Origin: Microbacterium sp. Clip185
Lineage (GTDB): Bacteria > Actinomycetota > Actinomycetes > Actinomycetales > Microbacteriaceae
Direction: 5' to 3'
NCBI RefSeq assembly: GCF_028743715.1
Contig: NZ_CP117996.1
Location: forward strand, 1,054,001-1,118,000
DNA length: 64,000 bases
Every line of letters begins with the position of its first letter. Within the stretch, counting starts at the first letter, position 1. Below are positions 48,578 through 57,536 of this stretch, one piece after another. A program made the position numbers and the translations under genes. Under the pieces are notes generated by a model that saw only the letters and a list, made by a program, of their open reading frames with translations, had not been told where the DNA came from and did not search any database.

Positions 48578-49500
48578 CATGTCCGGGCTCGGCGCCGCAG
48601 GCGGTCCTGCGCGAGGAGGATGCCCAGGAAGACGACGAGGGCGCCCGCGGGCTCGTTCCACGACACCGTCTCGCGGAGCACGATGGCGCCGAGGACGACG
48701 CCCACGACGGGCGTGATGTACGTGACGGTGGAGGCGCGCGTGGGACCCCAGGCGCGGAGCACATTCTGGTTCCAGATGTAGGCGACGCCTGTCCCGAGGC
48801 AGCCGAGGAGCACGAGGCAGATGATGATCGCCGCATCCAGCCTCACGGGCGTGAGAGCGATCAGCGGCGTCAAAGCGAGCATGATCACGGCCGCGATCCC
48901 GATGTTCAGGAACGAGAACACCAGGGGGCTCATGCCGCTGTCGGAGGTGAAGCGGCGCATGTAGGCGAGGCTGAAGCCGTAGCAGGCGGTGGCGCCGAGG
49001 ATGGCGAACTGGGCGATGAGGCTCTGATCGGGGGCGAGGCCCTGCCAGGGCGCGATGATGACCATCACCCCGAGGATGCCGATGAGGATTCCCGCGATCT
49101 GGATGATGCGCAGCTTCTCGACGCGGAACACGGCCCAGGCCATCACGGCCGTCATGATCGGGGTCGTCGCGTTGTAGATGCTCGCAAGGCCCGAGCTGAC
49201 GTGCTGCTGGGCCCACGAGAACAGCAGGAACGGCACGACGCAGAACGAGAGTGCGAGCACGCACATGTGCATCCACACCACGAGTCGCCGGGGCAGGGTC
49301 TCCCGACGGATGGCCACGAAGATCCCGAGCGTCACCGCCCCGAGCACGAGCCGCGACCATGCGACCTGGGCGGGAGAGAGCCCGCCGAGCGCGACCTTCA
49401 TGAACAGGAAGCTCGAGCCCCAGATGACGCCGGTCAGCACGAACTGCACGGCGATGACCGCCTGGCGGGGCGGAGCGGAGGGGCGCGCGACGGGAAGCAC
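48577..49500 (-). CDS. EamA/DMT-family transporter
   Basis: 307 residues with ten predicted transmembrane helices in two EamA repeats (about 14-150 and 165-295). GVIWGSSFLFMKVALGGLSPAQVAWSRLVLGA is the typical repeat start and VTYITPVVGVVLGAIVLRETVSW the typical repeat end. Probable metabolite exporter, substrate unknown. GTG 49500 lies six bases from TAGAGT on the minus strand, the leaderless pattern. Confidence 0.87.
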   Translation of the reverse strand: MLPVARPSAPPRQAVIAVQFVLTGVIWGSSFLFMKVALGGLSPAQVAWSRLVLGAVTLGIFVAIRRETLPRRLVVWMHMCVLALSFCVVPFLLFSWAQQHVSSGLASIYNATTPIMTAVMAWAVFRVEKLRIIQIAGILIGILGVMVIIAPWQGLAPDQSLIAQFAILGATACYGFSLAYMRRFTSDSGMSPLVFSFLNIGIAAVIMLALTPLIALTPVRLDAAIIICLVLLGCLGTGVAYIWNQNVLRAWGPTRASTVTYITPVVGVVLGAIVLRETVSWNEPAGALVVFLGILLAQDRLRRRART

Positions 49501-49589
49501 GCACCGACTCTAGTGACGGCCGCAGACGCTCCGGCCTTGTCGCGGATGCGATGTCCGAAAGCCGCCGCAGGACGGCAGCGCGCCGCCGC

Positions 49590-50876
49590 TCAGGGCACCG
49601 GATGGAGCGCGTCGTACGCGCGGAAGCCGGGGCTCAGGCGCACCAGTACTCCGACGAGCGCGATGATGACGATCCCGCCCAGCAGCGGGGGGAACCACAG
49701 TGCCGTTAGGGTTGCGAGGCTCCCGGCGTAGAGTGCGCCGATGCGGGGACCTCCCGCGACGACCACGATGAAGATGCCCTGCAGACGCCCGCGCATCGCG
49801 TCGGGCACGGCGGACTGCATCATGGTCGAGCGGAAGATCGCGCTGACGTTGTCGGCGGCGCCCGAGACGGCGAGCACCACGCAGGCGGCGGCGATCAGGA
49901 CGACATTGACGTCACCACGCACGAACCAGCCGAGGGCCGCAGCGACCAGCACGAGTCCGAACACGGCGATCGCGGCGCCGTAGACCTGGATCGCGCGTTC
50001 GATGCCGAGTCCATGGCGTCGCACCCTGCCGATCGGGCCCGAGAACAGGCTCGACAGGAATGCGCCCGCCGCGACGGCCGCGGTGAGGATGCCGGTCGTC
50101 ACCGGCCCGCCGCCGAGAAGCACGGCACCGATGCCGGGGAACAGCGCGAGGGGCTGCCCGAACGTCATCGCGATGATGTCCAGCAGGTACTGCATCCGGA
50201 TGTTGCGCGCGCGGCGCAGGAATGCCCAGCCGTCCCGGAGGGAGTCGAGGCCGGGCCTGACGATCGCCCCCTCCGGGCGGAGCTTCGGCAGGGTCCACAG
50301 GCCCAGGAACAGCGAGGTCATGAGCACGACGTCGATCGAGTAGGTCCAGGCGTAGCCTGCCGTCGCAACGAGGACGCCCGCGAGCGCGGGGCCCGCCATC
50401 ACCATGATCCCGACGGTGACGCCGTTGAGGGCGGCCGCCGCCGGCAGCAGCTCGCGCGGCAGCAGTCGCGGCGTGATCGCCGACTTGGTGGCCATCACGA
50501 CGGAGTTCGCGGCGGAGTTGACGATGCTCAGCGCATACAGCCACCAGACGGTCTCGTCGCCGGACCACGCGAGGGCCGCCAGCAGGGCGGTGGAGGCGAA
50601 CGTGATGCAGGCGGCGATCAGTGCGACCATGCGCCGATCGAACGCGTCGGCGAGCATCCCTCCGTAGAGTCCCGCGAGCACCATCGGAATCAGGCCCGCC
50701 ACCGCGACCATCGCCACGGCGAAGTCGGAGCCGGTGAGGGCGTAGACGTGCAGCATGACGGCGACGATCGTCAGCTGCCCGCCGAGCCCCGCGAGCGTGG
50801 AGCCGATCCACATCCGCGCGTACGGTGCGCTGGTGGTGAGAGGGCGCACGTCGATCAGGTGGCGCGCGAGCCGCAT
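49590..50876 (-). CDS. MFS transporter (enterobactin-exporter-like)
   Basis: 428 residues, about 12 transmembrane helices. The architecture and motifs (GLYGGMLADAFDRRMVALI as motif A, VVMATKSAITPRLLPRELLPAAAALNG, MMQSAVPDAMRGRLQGIFIVVVAGG) match the EntS/MFS_3 group. Substrate not predictable. Its ATG is five bases after the DUF167 stop, so the two form an operon transcribed away from rpsO. Confidence 0.87.
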   Translation of the reverse strand: MRLARHLIDVRPLTTSAPYARMWIGSTLAGLGGQLTIVAVMLHVYALTGSDFAVAMVAVAGLIPMVLAGLYGGMLADAFDRRMVALIAACITFASTALLAALAWSGDETVWWLYALSIVNSAANSVVMATKSAITPRLLPRELLPAAAALNGVTVGIMVMAGPALAGVLVATAGYAWTYSIDVVLMTSLFLGLWTLPKLRPEGAIVRPGLDSLRDGWAFLRRARNIRMQYLLDIIAMTFGQPLALFPGIGAVLLGGGPVTTGILTAAVAAGAFLSSLFSGPIGRVRRHGLGIERAIQVYGAAIAVFGLVLVAAALGWFVRGDVNVVLIAAACVVLAVSGAADNVSAIFRSTMMQSAVPDAMRGRLQGIFIVVVAGGPRIGALYAGSLATLTALWFPPLLGGIVIIALVGVLVRLSPGFRAYDALHPVP

Positions 50877-50881
50877 CCGGC

Positions 50882-51106
50882 TCACTCCGCGACCTCGATG
50901 CGCTTGATGCGAGCGGCGTGGCCCGTGCGGATCGTGACGTCCTGGCGGCGGACGCCGAAGTGCGCCGCGAGGGCCGTGATGACCCCCGCGTTGGCTGCGC
51001 CGTCGGCCGCGCGCTCGCGCACGTGCACGGTCAGCGCGCCGTCCGCATCCGTCTCGACGAGGGGTCCGCGGCGGCTGCCGGGCTTGACGCGGACGGTGAA
51101 CTGCAC
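50882..51106 (-). CDS. DUF167 (YggU-like) small protein
   Basis: 74 residues matching the DUF167 fold: [15 protein letters not shown] at the start, [42 protein letters not shown] after. Function unknown across bacteria. GTG 51106 is used because TACGCT lies seven bases upstream on the minus strand and longer versions have no similarity. It precedes the MFS transporter and diverges from rpsO. Confidence 0.85.
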   Translation of the reverse strand: MQFTVRVKPGSRRGPLVETDADGALTVHVRERAADGAANAGVITALAAHFGVRRQDVTIRTGHAARIKRIEVAE

Positions 51107-51135
51107 GGGTGCGAGCGTACCGCCGGCGGGAGCGG

Positions 51136-51164
51136 TTGGGGTCGGCGCCGAACGCTGGTAGACT
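51136..51164 (+). promoter_or_regulatory. rpsO promoter
   Basis: TTGGGG (51136-51141), 17-base spacer, TAGACT (51159-51164): a good sigma-70-type promoter. It leaves a leader of about 85 nt before rpsO, containing CCCCCGG-ATCA-GCCGG, which could fold and might support S15 autoregulation (inference). Confidence 0.65.
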
Positions 51165-51255
51165 TTCGAGGTTGCCGTTCGATCGGCCGCGGATAAAGAG
51201 AGCCCCCGGATCAGCCGGAGGGCGCCGCGCAACGAGGAGAGAGGGGATCCCATCT

Positions 51256-51525
51256 ATGGCACTCGAGAACGACGTCAAGAAGGCGATCATCGAAGAGTAC
51301 GCGACGCACCCCGGTGACACCGGATCCCCCGAGGTGCAGGTCGCGATGCTGACGCAGCGCATCAAGGACCTCACCGAGCACCTCAAGGAGCACAAGCACG
51401 ACCACCACTCGCGTCGTGGTCTGTTCCTCATGGTCGGTCAGCGCCGTCGCCTGCTGGGTTACCTGCAGGACATCGACATCAACCGCTACCGCTCGCTCAT
51501 CGAGCGTCTCGGTCTGCGCCGCTGA
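51256..51525 (+). CDS. rpsO: 30S ribosomal protein S15
   Basis: 89-residue primary-binding protein of the 30S platform. [53 protein letters not shown] is the S15 signature. A purine-rich GAGGAGAGAGGGG precedes ATG 51256. It has its own promoter and a strong terminator directly after; pnp, the usual neighbour of rpsO, is not next to it. Confidence 0.98.
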   Translation: MALENDVKKAIIEEYATHPGDTGSPEVQVAMLTQRIKDLTEHLKEHKHDHHSRRGLFLMVGQRRRLLGYLQDIDINRYRSLIERLGLRR

Positions 51526-51555
51526 TCGCAGCGCGATCGCGTATATCGCTTTCTT

Positions 51556-51594
51556 CGAAGGCCGCCCCACGGTGTGGGGCGGCCTTCGCTTTTT
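51556..51594 (+). terminator. rpsO rho-independent terminator
   Basis: Perfect 15-bp stem (51556-51570 with 51574-51588), three-base loop, then CTTTTT. Confidence 0.93.
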
Positions 51595-51638
51595 GTGCGC
51601 GCCCGCCCGCATCCTGAACCCACCTCTCCGCTCAAAGA

Positions 51639-51711
51639 CCGCGAGACTGCACTTCCCTCACGAGATCACGGGTAAACACAGTGATCTCGTGCGAAAGATG
51701 CAGTCTCGCGG
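51639..51711. repeat. Nested palindromic repeat (REP-like) after rpsO
   Basis: Outer 13-bp stem (51639-51651 with 51699-51711), symmetric 7-base internal loop, inner 11-bp stem (51659-51669 with 51681-51691), 11-base apical loop. Both stems are mismatch-free. No T-tract; a terminator already ends rpsO 45 bases earlier, so this is probably an interspersed palindromic element or the terminator of the opposite gene. Confidence 0.8.
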
Positions 51712-51725
51712 TAGGGAGGGGAGGG

Positions 51726-52733
51726 TCAGGCGCGGGCGGCCAGGAGGTCCGGGTGGTGGATCGCCGCCACATCCGGGTGCGCACGCAGGCGCGACTTCAG
51801 CGCGTTCTCGCCGTAGCGGGCGTAGATCGGATTGGTGGGGTCCTCGGTGACACCGCGCGTCCGTGCCGCGAGCTCCGGCGGAAGCTGGATGAGGGGCAGC
51901 TGCGCATCGAGTGCCGGGTTGAAGAAGAACGGCACCGAGATGCGGTCTTCGGGGTAGCGCGGCGAGACGACGCGGTGGTTCGTGGCGATCAGGTACCCCT
52001 GCGTCGCGTACTCGAGGAGCTCACCGATGTTGACGACGAACGCGCCGTCGACCGGGGGAGCGTCGACCCAGCCACCGTCGCGCTCGACCTGGAGCCCGCC
52101 CTTGCCCGGCTCGACCCACAGGAGGGTGAGCACGCCGGAGTCCTTGTGCGCGCCGACACCCTGCTGCGGCTCGGGTTCGCGGCTACCGGGGTAGCGCACG
52201 ATCTTGATGAGCGTGCCCGGGTCTGCGAAGTAGGGGTCGAAGAAGTCCTCCGCGGCTCCCAGCGCCAGCGCCCACTGGCGCAGCAGGGTGATCGCGACCT
52301 CGCTCAGCCGGTCGTGCCACTCCTGCACGACCTCACGCAGCTCGGGAAGCGCCTCGGGCCAGAGATTGGGGCCGGTGAGGCGTTCGAAGTCGGGAGCGGC
52401 GGGGTCGGTCACGGCCTCGCGCTCGGGTCCGATGTCGATCTGCTCGCGCCAGTCGACCTGCCCCTGCGTGCGCTCGCCGCCGATGCGGGTGTACCCGCGG
52501 AAGTGCGGGCTGTTGATGTTCTCGATCGCGAGCTTGTCGGCTTCCGGCAGGGCGAAGAAGGCGCGCGCGACGCGTTCGAGGCGCAGCGCGAGCTCGTCGA
52601 CGCCGGTCCCGGTGAGGTAGAAGAAGCCCACCTCGTGCGTCGCCCGGCGCAGGTCGTCGCGGAACGCGGCGACCGCATCCGGACCGTCGGAAAGGCGGGA
52701 GAAGTCCAGGACGGGAAGGGATGGCGTGCTCAT
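51726..52733 (-). CDS. Isopenicillin-N-synthase-like Fe(II) oxygenase
   Basis: 335-residue non-haem iron dioxygenase. Facial triad His196-x-Asp198 (GAHKDSG) and His253 (TNHRVV), with Arg264-x-Ser266 (RISVPFF) positioned to bind 2-oxoglutarate or a carboxylate. The N-terminal DIOX_N block runs 7-120. Similar bacterial proteins are of unknown substrate, so an antibiotic role must not be assumed. ATG 52733 lies six bases from TACCTT on the minus strand (leaderless pattern). Confidence 0.86.
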   Translation of the reverse strand: MSTPSLPVLDFSRLSDGPDAVAAFRDDLRRATHEVGFFYLTGTGVDELALRLERVARAFFALPEADKLAIENINSPHFRGYTRIGGERTQGQVDWREQIDIGPEREAVTDPAAPDFERLTGPNLWPEALPELREVVQEWHDRLSEVAITLLRQWALALGAAEDFFDPYFADPGTLIKIVRYPGSREPEPQQGVGAHKDSGVLTLLWVEPGKGGLQVERDGGWVDAPPVDGAFVVNIGELLEYATQGYLIATNHRVVSPRYPEDRISVPFFFNPALDAQLPLIQLPPELAARTRGVTEDPTNPIYARYGENALKSRLRAHPDVAAIHHPDLLAARA

Positions 52734-52802
52734 GCACCGAAGGTACGTCCCGGCGTCGCCGGGCGGAGAAATGTTGCTGAGCGTTACCGCACGGCGTGGA
52801 AT

Positions 52803-52831
52803 TTGCCTCCGGTCCGTAACAGGAGTAATCT
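52803..52831 (+). promoter_or_regulatory. efeUOB promoter
   Basis: TTGCCT (52803-52808), 17-base spacer, TAATCT (52826-52831). The expected start point lies just before the IdeR-like box. Confidence 0.65.
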
Positions 52832-52841
52832 CGCTCCGGGC

Positions 52842-52860
52842 TTAGGTAAGCCTTACCAGA
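52842..52860. promoter_or_regulatory. IdeR/DtxR-type iron box
   Basis: TTAGGTAAGCCTTACCAGA resembles the 19-base DtxR/IdeR consensus and contains the perfect dyad GGTAAG-C-CTTACC. Immediately downstream of the promoter, so iron-bound repressor should block efeUOB (inference). Confidence 0.75.
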
Positions 52861-52875
52861 AAGAAGGATCCCCCG

Positions 52876-53802
52876 GTGCTGTCGAGTCTGCTGATCGGTC
52901 TGCGCGAAGGCCTCGAGGCCGCCATCGTCGTCGGCATCCTCGCCGCCTACCTCTCCCGGCTCGGACGGCGCGACGTGCTGCCGCGGTTGTGGATCGGCGT
53001 CGGGCTGGCCGTTCTCCTCTCGCTCGTGGTCGGCGCGGTCCTCACGTTCGGCGCCTACGAGCTCACCTTCCAGGCCCAGGAGATCCTCGGCGGCGGCCTC
53101 TCGCTCGTCGCCGTCGCGCTGGTCACGTGGATGATCTTCTGGATGCAGCGGGCCGGCCGCGGGCTCAAACGAGCGCTCGAGGGTGACATCGACCGTGCCC
53201 TCGCGACCGGGGCGCTGTGGGGGATCGTCGTCATCGGCTTCATCTCCGTCGCCCGTGAGGGACTGGAAACGACCCTGCTGCTGTGGTCGATGGTGCAGTC
53301 CTTCGGCAATGCGCCCGCCGCACTCGGCGGCGCCGTCCTGGGCCTCGCGCTGGCGGTCGTGCTCGGCGCGCTCATCTCGCGCGGCATGATCCGCCTCGAC
53401 CTCCGGGTGTTCTTCACCTGGACCGGCGCCCTGCTCATCATCGTCGCCGCAGGCGTCCTCGCCTACGGCGTGCACGACCTGCAGGAGGCGGCAGTGCTGC
53501 CTGGGCCGTTCTCCGACGCCGCCACGATCGACGCGGCGACCGGAGTCGTGGGCGTGGGCCTGGCAGGCTTCCCGTTCGGCTGGGCCTTCGACGTGTCGAC
53601 GATCATCGCTCCCGGCGGTCCCATCGCTGTGCTGCTGCAGGCCACCGTCGGTTTCATGCCGCAGATGACCTGGCTGCAGGTCATCGCCTGGGTCGTCTAC
53701 ATCGCCGTCGTCGGCATCCTCTTCTTCCGCGGTGCGCGCTCGCACCCGCGGTCCCACCGAGCGCAAGAAGCCGTCGCTCCCGCACATCAAGGAACCCCAT
53801 GA
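52876..53802 (+). CDS. efeU: Iron permease EfeU (FTR1 family)
   Basis: 308-residue membrane permease for ferrous/ferric iron uptake, with about seven transmembrane helices. The two REGLE motifs that coordinate iron are at 10-14 and 127-131. The C-terminus is cytoplasmic and His-containing. GTG 52876 is the only start consistent with the first REGLE. It overlaps efeO (ATGA) and opens the efeUOB operon under an IdeR-type box. Confidence 0.95.
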   Translation: MLSSLLIGLREGLEAAIVVGILAAYLSRLGRRDVLPRLWIGVGLAVLLSLVVGAVLTFGAYELTFQAQEILGGGLSLVAVALVTWMIFWMQRAGRGLKRALEGDIDRALATGALWGIVVIGFISVAREGLETTLLLWSMVQSFGNAPAALGGAVLGLALAVVLGALISRGMIRLDLRVFFTWTGALLIIVAAGVLAYGVHDLQEAAVLPGPFSDAATIDAATGVVGVGLAGFPFGWAFDVSTIIAPGGPIAVLLQATVGFMPQMTWLQVIAWVVYIAVVGILFFRGARSHPRSHRAQEAVAPAHQGTP

Positions 53803-55028
53803 CAGCTCCTCGTCTGATCGGCGGCGCCGCAGCGCTCGTCCTCACCTCGCTCGCGCTGGCCGGATGCGTCGCCAAGGCCGACGTGGCCGCATCCGACGCC
53901 CTCGCCGTCACGGCGAGCGACTCCGCGTGCGATCTGCCCACCGCGACCGCCACAAGCGGAACGCTGGCCTTCGACGTCACCAACACGGGCTCCGAGGTCA
54001 GCGAGTTCTACCTGCTCGCCGAGGACGGCCTGCGCATCGTCGGCGAGGTCGAGAACATCGCTCCGGGCGCCTCGCGGACGCTCACGGTCGTGGCGCAGCC
54101 CGGCAAGTACTTCACGCTGTGCAAGCCCGGTATGGTCGGCGACGGGGTCGGGCGAGCCGGCTTCACGGTCACCGGCGACACGATCGCCGCGTCCGGTGAC
54201 GACGCCGAGCAGAAGCAGCAGGCGGTCTCGCTGTACGCCGCGTTCGTGAAGGACCAGGTCGAGCAGCTCGTCCCTGCCGTCGACGCCTTCACCGCCGCCT
54301 ACACCGCCGGTGACGATGAGACCGCCCGGACGTCCTTCCCGAAGGTGCGCTCCTTCTACGAGCGGATCGAGCCGGTCGCCGAGTCGCTGGGCGATCTCGA
54401 CCCCAAGATCGACTACCGCGAGGTGGACGCGGTCGCGGAAGGCCTGGACTGGACCGGGTTCCACCGCATCGAGAAGGACCTCTGGGTCCCCGCGCAGGGC
54501 GCGCTCAACGCCGACGGCGCCACGCCCGCCTGGCAGGACTGGACGCCCTCCACTCCCGAACAGCGCGCGGAGCACGCCGACCAGCTCGTCGCGGATGTGG
54601 CGCAGCTCAACGACTACGTCCACTCCGACGAGTTCGTCAGTGCGCTCGACGCGCAGGGCATCGCGGGCATCTCGAACGGCGCCATCGCGCTGCTCGACGA
54701 AGTCGCGAACGGCAAGATCTCCGGCGAGGAGGACTGGTGGAGCGGCACCGACCTCTACGACTTCGCCGCCAACGTCGAAGGCTCCAAGATGGCCTACTCG
54801 CTCGTCCGCGACTTCGCTGAGAGCAAGGGCGAGGACGGTCAGAAGCTCGTGAGCGCCATCGACAAGGGGTACGCCGATCTCGAGGCGCAGCTGGCGACGT
54901 ACGGCAGCGCGGACACGTCGTTCGTCGCGTACTCGACGCTCACCGAGGCCGACAAGCGCACCCTGACGGATCTGATCAACGCGCTCGCCGAGCCGCTGTC
55001 CCGTCTGACGGTGACCGTCCTCTCGTGA
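53799..55028 (+). CDS. efeO: Iron uptake protein EfeO (cupredoxin plus M75 domains)
   Basis: 409-residue exported lipoprotein: signal peptide with lipobox LAGC (Cys23), a cupredoxin-like domain (about 33-130, with Cys-containing LCKPGMVG), then an M75 peptidase-like helical domain with the HxxE motif in GFHRIEKDLW. It binds iron outside the membrane and passes it to EfeU. Start overlaps efeU; the stop overlaps the efeB GTG, so the three are translationally coupled. Confidence 0.95.
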   Translation: MTAPRLIGGAAALVLTSLALAGCVAKADVAASDALAVTASDSACDLPTATATSGTLAFDVTNTGSEVSEFYLLAEDGLRIVGEVENIAPGASRTLTVVAQPGKYFTLCKPGMVGDGVGRAGFTVTGDTIAASGDDAEQKQQAVSLYAAFVKDQVEQLVPAVDAFTAAYTAGDDETARTSFPKVRSFYERIEPVAESLGDLDPKIDYREVDAVAEGLDWTGFHRIEKDLWVPAQGALNADGATPAWQDWTPSTPEQRAEHADQLVADVAQLNDYVHSDEFVSALDAQGIAGISNGAIALLDEVANGKISGEEDWWSGTDLYDFAANVEGSKMAYSLVRDFAESKGEDGQKLVSAIDKGYADLEAQLATYGSADTSFVAYSTLTEADKRTLTDLINALAEPLSRLTVTVLS

Positions 55029-56329
55029 ACGAGCAGCAGCCCGCCGCGGTTCCCCAGGAGCCCGCCGAGGCGCCCGCAGGGCTCAGCCGGCGGGGTCTGC
55101 TCGGCCTGCTCGGCGCTGGTGCCGCCGGCCTCGCCATCGGCGGGGCCGGCGGTGCCGCGGTCGCCACGGCGGTCGAGGGCGCCGCATCCGACGCCGATGC
55201 CGACGGCGTCCACGCGTTCTTCGGCGAGCACCAGGCGGGGATCACCACCGAAGTGCAGGACCACCTGCACTTCGCCGCCTTCGACCTCGACGACGATCTG
55301 ACGCGCGATGACCTCGTCTCGCTCCTGCAGGACTGGTCGTATGCTGCGTCGCGCATGACGCAGGGGCTCGACGTCAGCGCGTCGGGCGCGGTCGGCGGCT
55401 CGCCCCAGGCGCCGCCGGACGACACCGGCGAGGCGCTGGGGCTGCCCGCGAGCTCGCTGACGATCACGTTCGGATTCGGGCCCGGGCTCTTCGAGCGGGA
55501 CGGCGTCGACCGCTTCGGCATCGCCGATCGTCGGCCCGACCTGCTGACGCCGCTGCCTCGCTTCGTCGGCGACGATCTGGACCCGCTGAACTCCGACGGC
55601 GACCTCTGCATCCAGGCCTGCGCCGACGACCCGCAGGTCGCCGTCCACGCCATCCGCAACCTCAGCCGCATCGCGTTCGGACGCGCCCGCATCCGCTGGG
55701 CGCAGCTCGGCTTCGGTCGTACGTCCAAGACCAGTGCCGCGCAGACGACGCCTCGGAACCTCTTCGGCTTCAAGGACGGCACGGCCAACATCCTGGCCAC
55801 CGATACCGCCGCGCTCGCCGAGCACGTGTGGGTCGGTGACGAAGGCCCCGCCTGGCTCGCCGGTGGCAGCTATCTCGTCGCCCGCCGCATCCGCCAGACG
55901 ATCGAAACCTGGGACCGCTTGCGGCTCATGGAGCAGGAGCGCACGATCGGACGCGACAAACGCGAGGGCGCCCCGCTGTCGGGCGGGCAGGAGTTCACCG
56001 AGCCCGACTTCTCTGCGAAGGATGCGTCGGGCGCGCCCCGCATCGACCGCGCCTCCCATGTCAGCCTCGCCCACCCCGACAACAACGGCGGGATCCGGAT
56101 CCTCCGTCGCGGCTACAACTTCGTCGACGGCAATGACGGGCGGGGCGCGCTGGAAGCGGGGCTGTTCTTCCTTTCCTACCAACGTTCGCCCGAGCAGTTC
56201 ATCACGCTGCAGAAGGCGCTCGCGCGCGACCTGCTCACGGAGTACCTGCGCCACGTCGGCTCGGGTATCTGGGCCGTGCCGGGCGGCGTCCGAGAGGGCT
56301 CGTTCGTGGGTGCAGACCTCTTCGCCTGA
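55025..56329 (+). CDS. efeB: Dye-decolourising peroxidase EfeB
   Basis: 434-residue haem peroxidase exported by the Tat pathway: SRRGLLG (21-27) followed by a long Ala/Gly hydrophobic stretch. The DyP signature GFKDGT is near 249-254 with the catalytic Asp; the proximal His and distal Arg region lies in RDRASHVSLAHP and ILRRGYNF. It oxidises ferrous iron or haem for EfeU/EfeO. GTG start overlaps the efeO stop. Confidence 0.95.
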   Translation: MNEQQPAAVPQEPAEAPAGLSRRGLLGLLGAGAAGLAIGGAGGAAVATAVEGAASDADADGVHAFFGEHQAGITTEVQDHLHFAAFDLDDDLTRDDLVSLLQDWSYAASRMTQGLDVSASGAVGGSPQAPPDDTGEALGLPASSLTITFGFGPGLFERDGVDRFGIADRRPDLLTPLPRFVGDDLDPLNSDGDLCIQACADDPQVAVHAIRNLSRIAFGRARIRWAQLGFGRTSKTSAAQTTPRNLFGFKDGTANILATDTAALAEHVWVGDEGPAWLAGGSYLVARRIRQTIETWDRLRLMEQERTIGRDKREGAPLSGGQEFTEPDFSAKDASGAPRIDRASHVSLAHPDNNGGIRILRRGYNFVDGNDGRGALEAGLFFLSYQRSPEQFITLQKALARDLLTEYLRHVGSGIWAVPGGVREGSFVGADLFA

Positions 56330-56335
56330 GCGGTG

Positions 56336-57451
56336 TCAGCGCCGCTCGGGAGCGCGGCGCGAACCGGTCGGGTCGCTGCGGTGCCCCTCGCGGCCAGCGA
56401 GCGTGCGGTCGGCGAACAGCCACGACCAGCGCGGCTCCACGAGAGGGCGGAACACGCGGCGTACGGGCGCGGTCGCGAGTCCCAGCGCGATGAGCACGGA
56501 TGCGGCGCAGACGACCGGCAGCCAGAACCAGGTCGGGTCGAGCCCGCGCAGGATGCCCGACTCCCGGAACGGATAGAGCACGAAGGAGTGCAGCAGGTAG
56601 ACGTACATCGTGTACTGCCCGAACGACGTCCACCAGGCGGCCCGCCGGGGCACGAGTGCGAGGAAGGCGGCGGTCAGGAGCAGAGCGATCGCCATGAGGG
56701 CGAGTCGGATGCCGCCGGCCCACCACTGTTCGCCGCCGAGGTCCGAGTAGGCGTCCTCGTAGAAGAGCCAGGTGCGCAGGTCGATCGCCCGCCAGAGGTC
56801 GATGAAGATCCACGCGACCGCTCCGGCCATCACCAGCACCGCCGCAGCGGCGACGCGGCTCCACCACGGCCGGGCCAGCAGCGAGAAGCGCTCGACGATG
56901 TCGTGCTCGCGCAGCCACCAGCCGAGGGTGAAGAAGAACAGGAGCCCCATCGTGCGCGACAGCGACAGCGTGGAATCGATGTTCGGCAGGTAGCCGACAC
57001 CGATCGAGATCACGAGCGCCCACAGCAGCGGCCAGCGCAAGAGCGCGAGGTAGGGCAACACGACCCGGAAGATGCCGAGCGCGAGCAGGAACCACAGCGT
57101 CCAGGAGGGCTGCGTGGGGTTGGGGTTGGCCGTGCCCTCGACGAGGAACTTGGTGATCGTCCAGAGCGTCTCGAAGATGAGGTACGGCAGCAGGATGTCG
57201 GTGACGACGCGGGCCATCTGACGCTTTCCCGGAACACCCGCCTTCGAGAAGTAGCCGGAGATGACCGCGAAGGCGGGCATGTGGAAGGCATAGACCACGA
57301 GATAGAGCGCGAGGGCCGCATCCGAGTCGTAGATGAGGCGTTGCGTGGCGTGTCCGAGCACGACCAGGACGATCGAGGCGAAGCGCGCGTTGTCCCAGAA
57401 CGGCACCCGACGCTTCGGGCGCGCGGGCGCGGAGGTCGGCGGAAGGCTCAT
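56336..57451 (-). CDS. Acyltransferase 3-family membrane protein
   Basis: 371 residues with about ten transmembrane helices, of the OafA/acyltransferase-3 group that O-acylates surface sugars. The N-terminal WDNARFASIVLVVLGHATQ carries the catalytic-type His; the later YLLHSFVLYPF also matches. A basic C-terminal tail follows. The acceptor is unknown. TAGGGT lies eight bases before ATG 57451 on the minus strand. Convergent with efeB, six bases apart. Confidence 0.85.
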   Translation of the reverse strand: MSLPPTSAPARPKRRVPFWDNARFASIVLVVLGHATQRLIYDSDAALALYLVVYAFHMPAFAVISGYFSKAGVPGKRQMARVVTDILLPYLIFETLWTITKFLVEGTANPNPTQPSWTLWFLLALGIFRVVLPYLALLRWPLLWALVISIGVGYLPNIDSTLSLSRTMGLLFFFTLGWWLREHDIVERFSLLARPWWSRVAAAAVLVMAGAVAWIFIDLWRAIDLRTWLFYEDAYSDLGGEQWWAGGIRLALMAIALLLTAAFLALVPRRAAWWTSFGQYTMYVYLLHSFVLYPFRESGILRGLDPTWFWLPVVCAASVLIALGLATAPVRRVFRPLVEPRWSWLFADRTLAGREGHRSDPTGSRRAPERR

Positions 57452-57536
57452 CGCGTGCGACCCTACCGGTGCGCGTGCCCCGCATGTCGCGGAGCGCCGG
57501 AGGCAGTAAGGTGTGGCCACCGGTGAGGGGGTGTCG

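Noticed and set aside
51726..52733. Penicillin/beta-lactam biosynthesis call
   Set aside because: Only the generic Fe(II) oxygenase fold is seen; no other beta-lactam genes are present.
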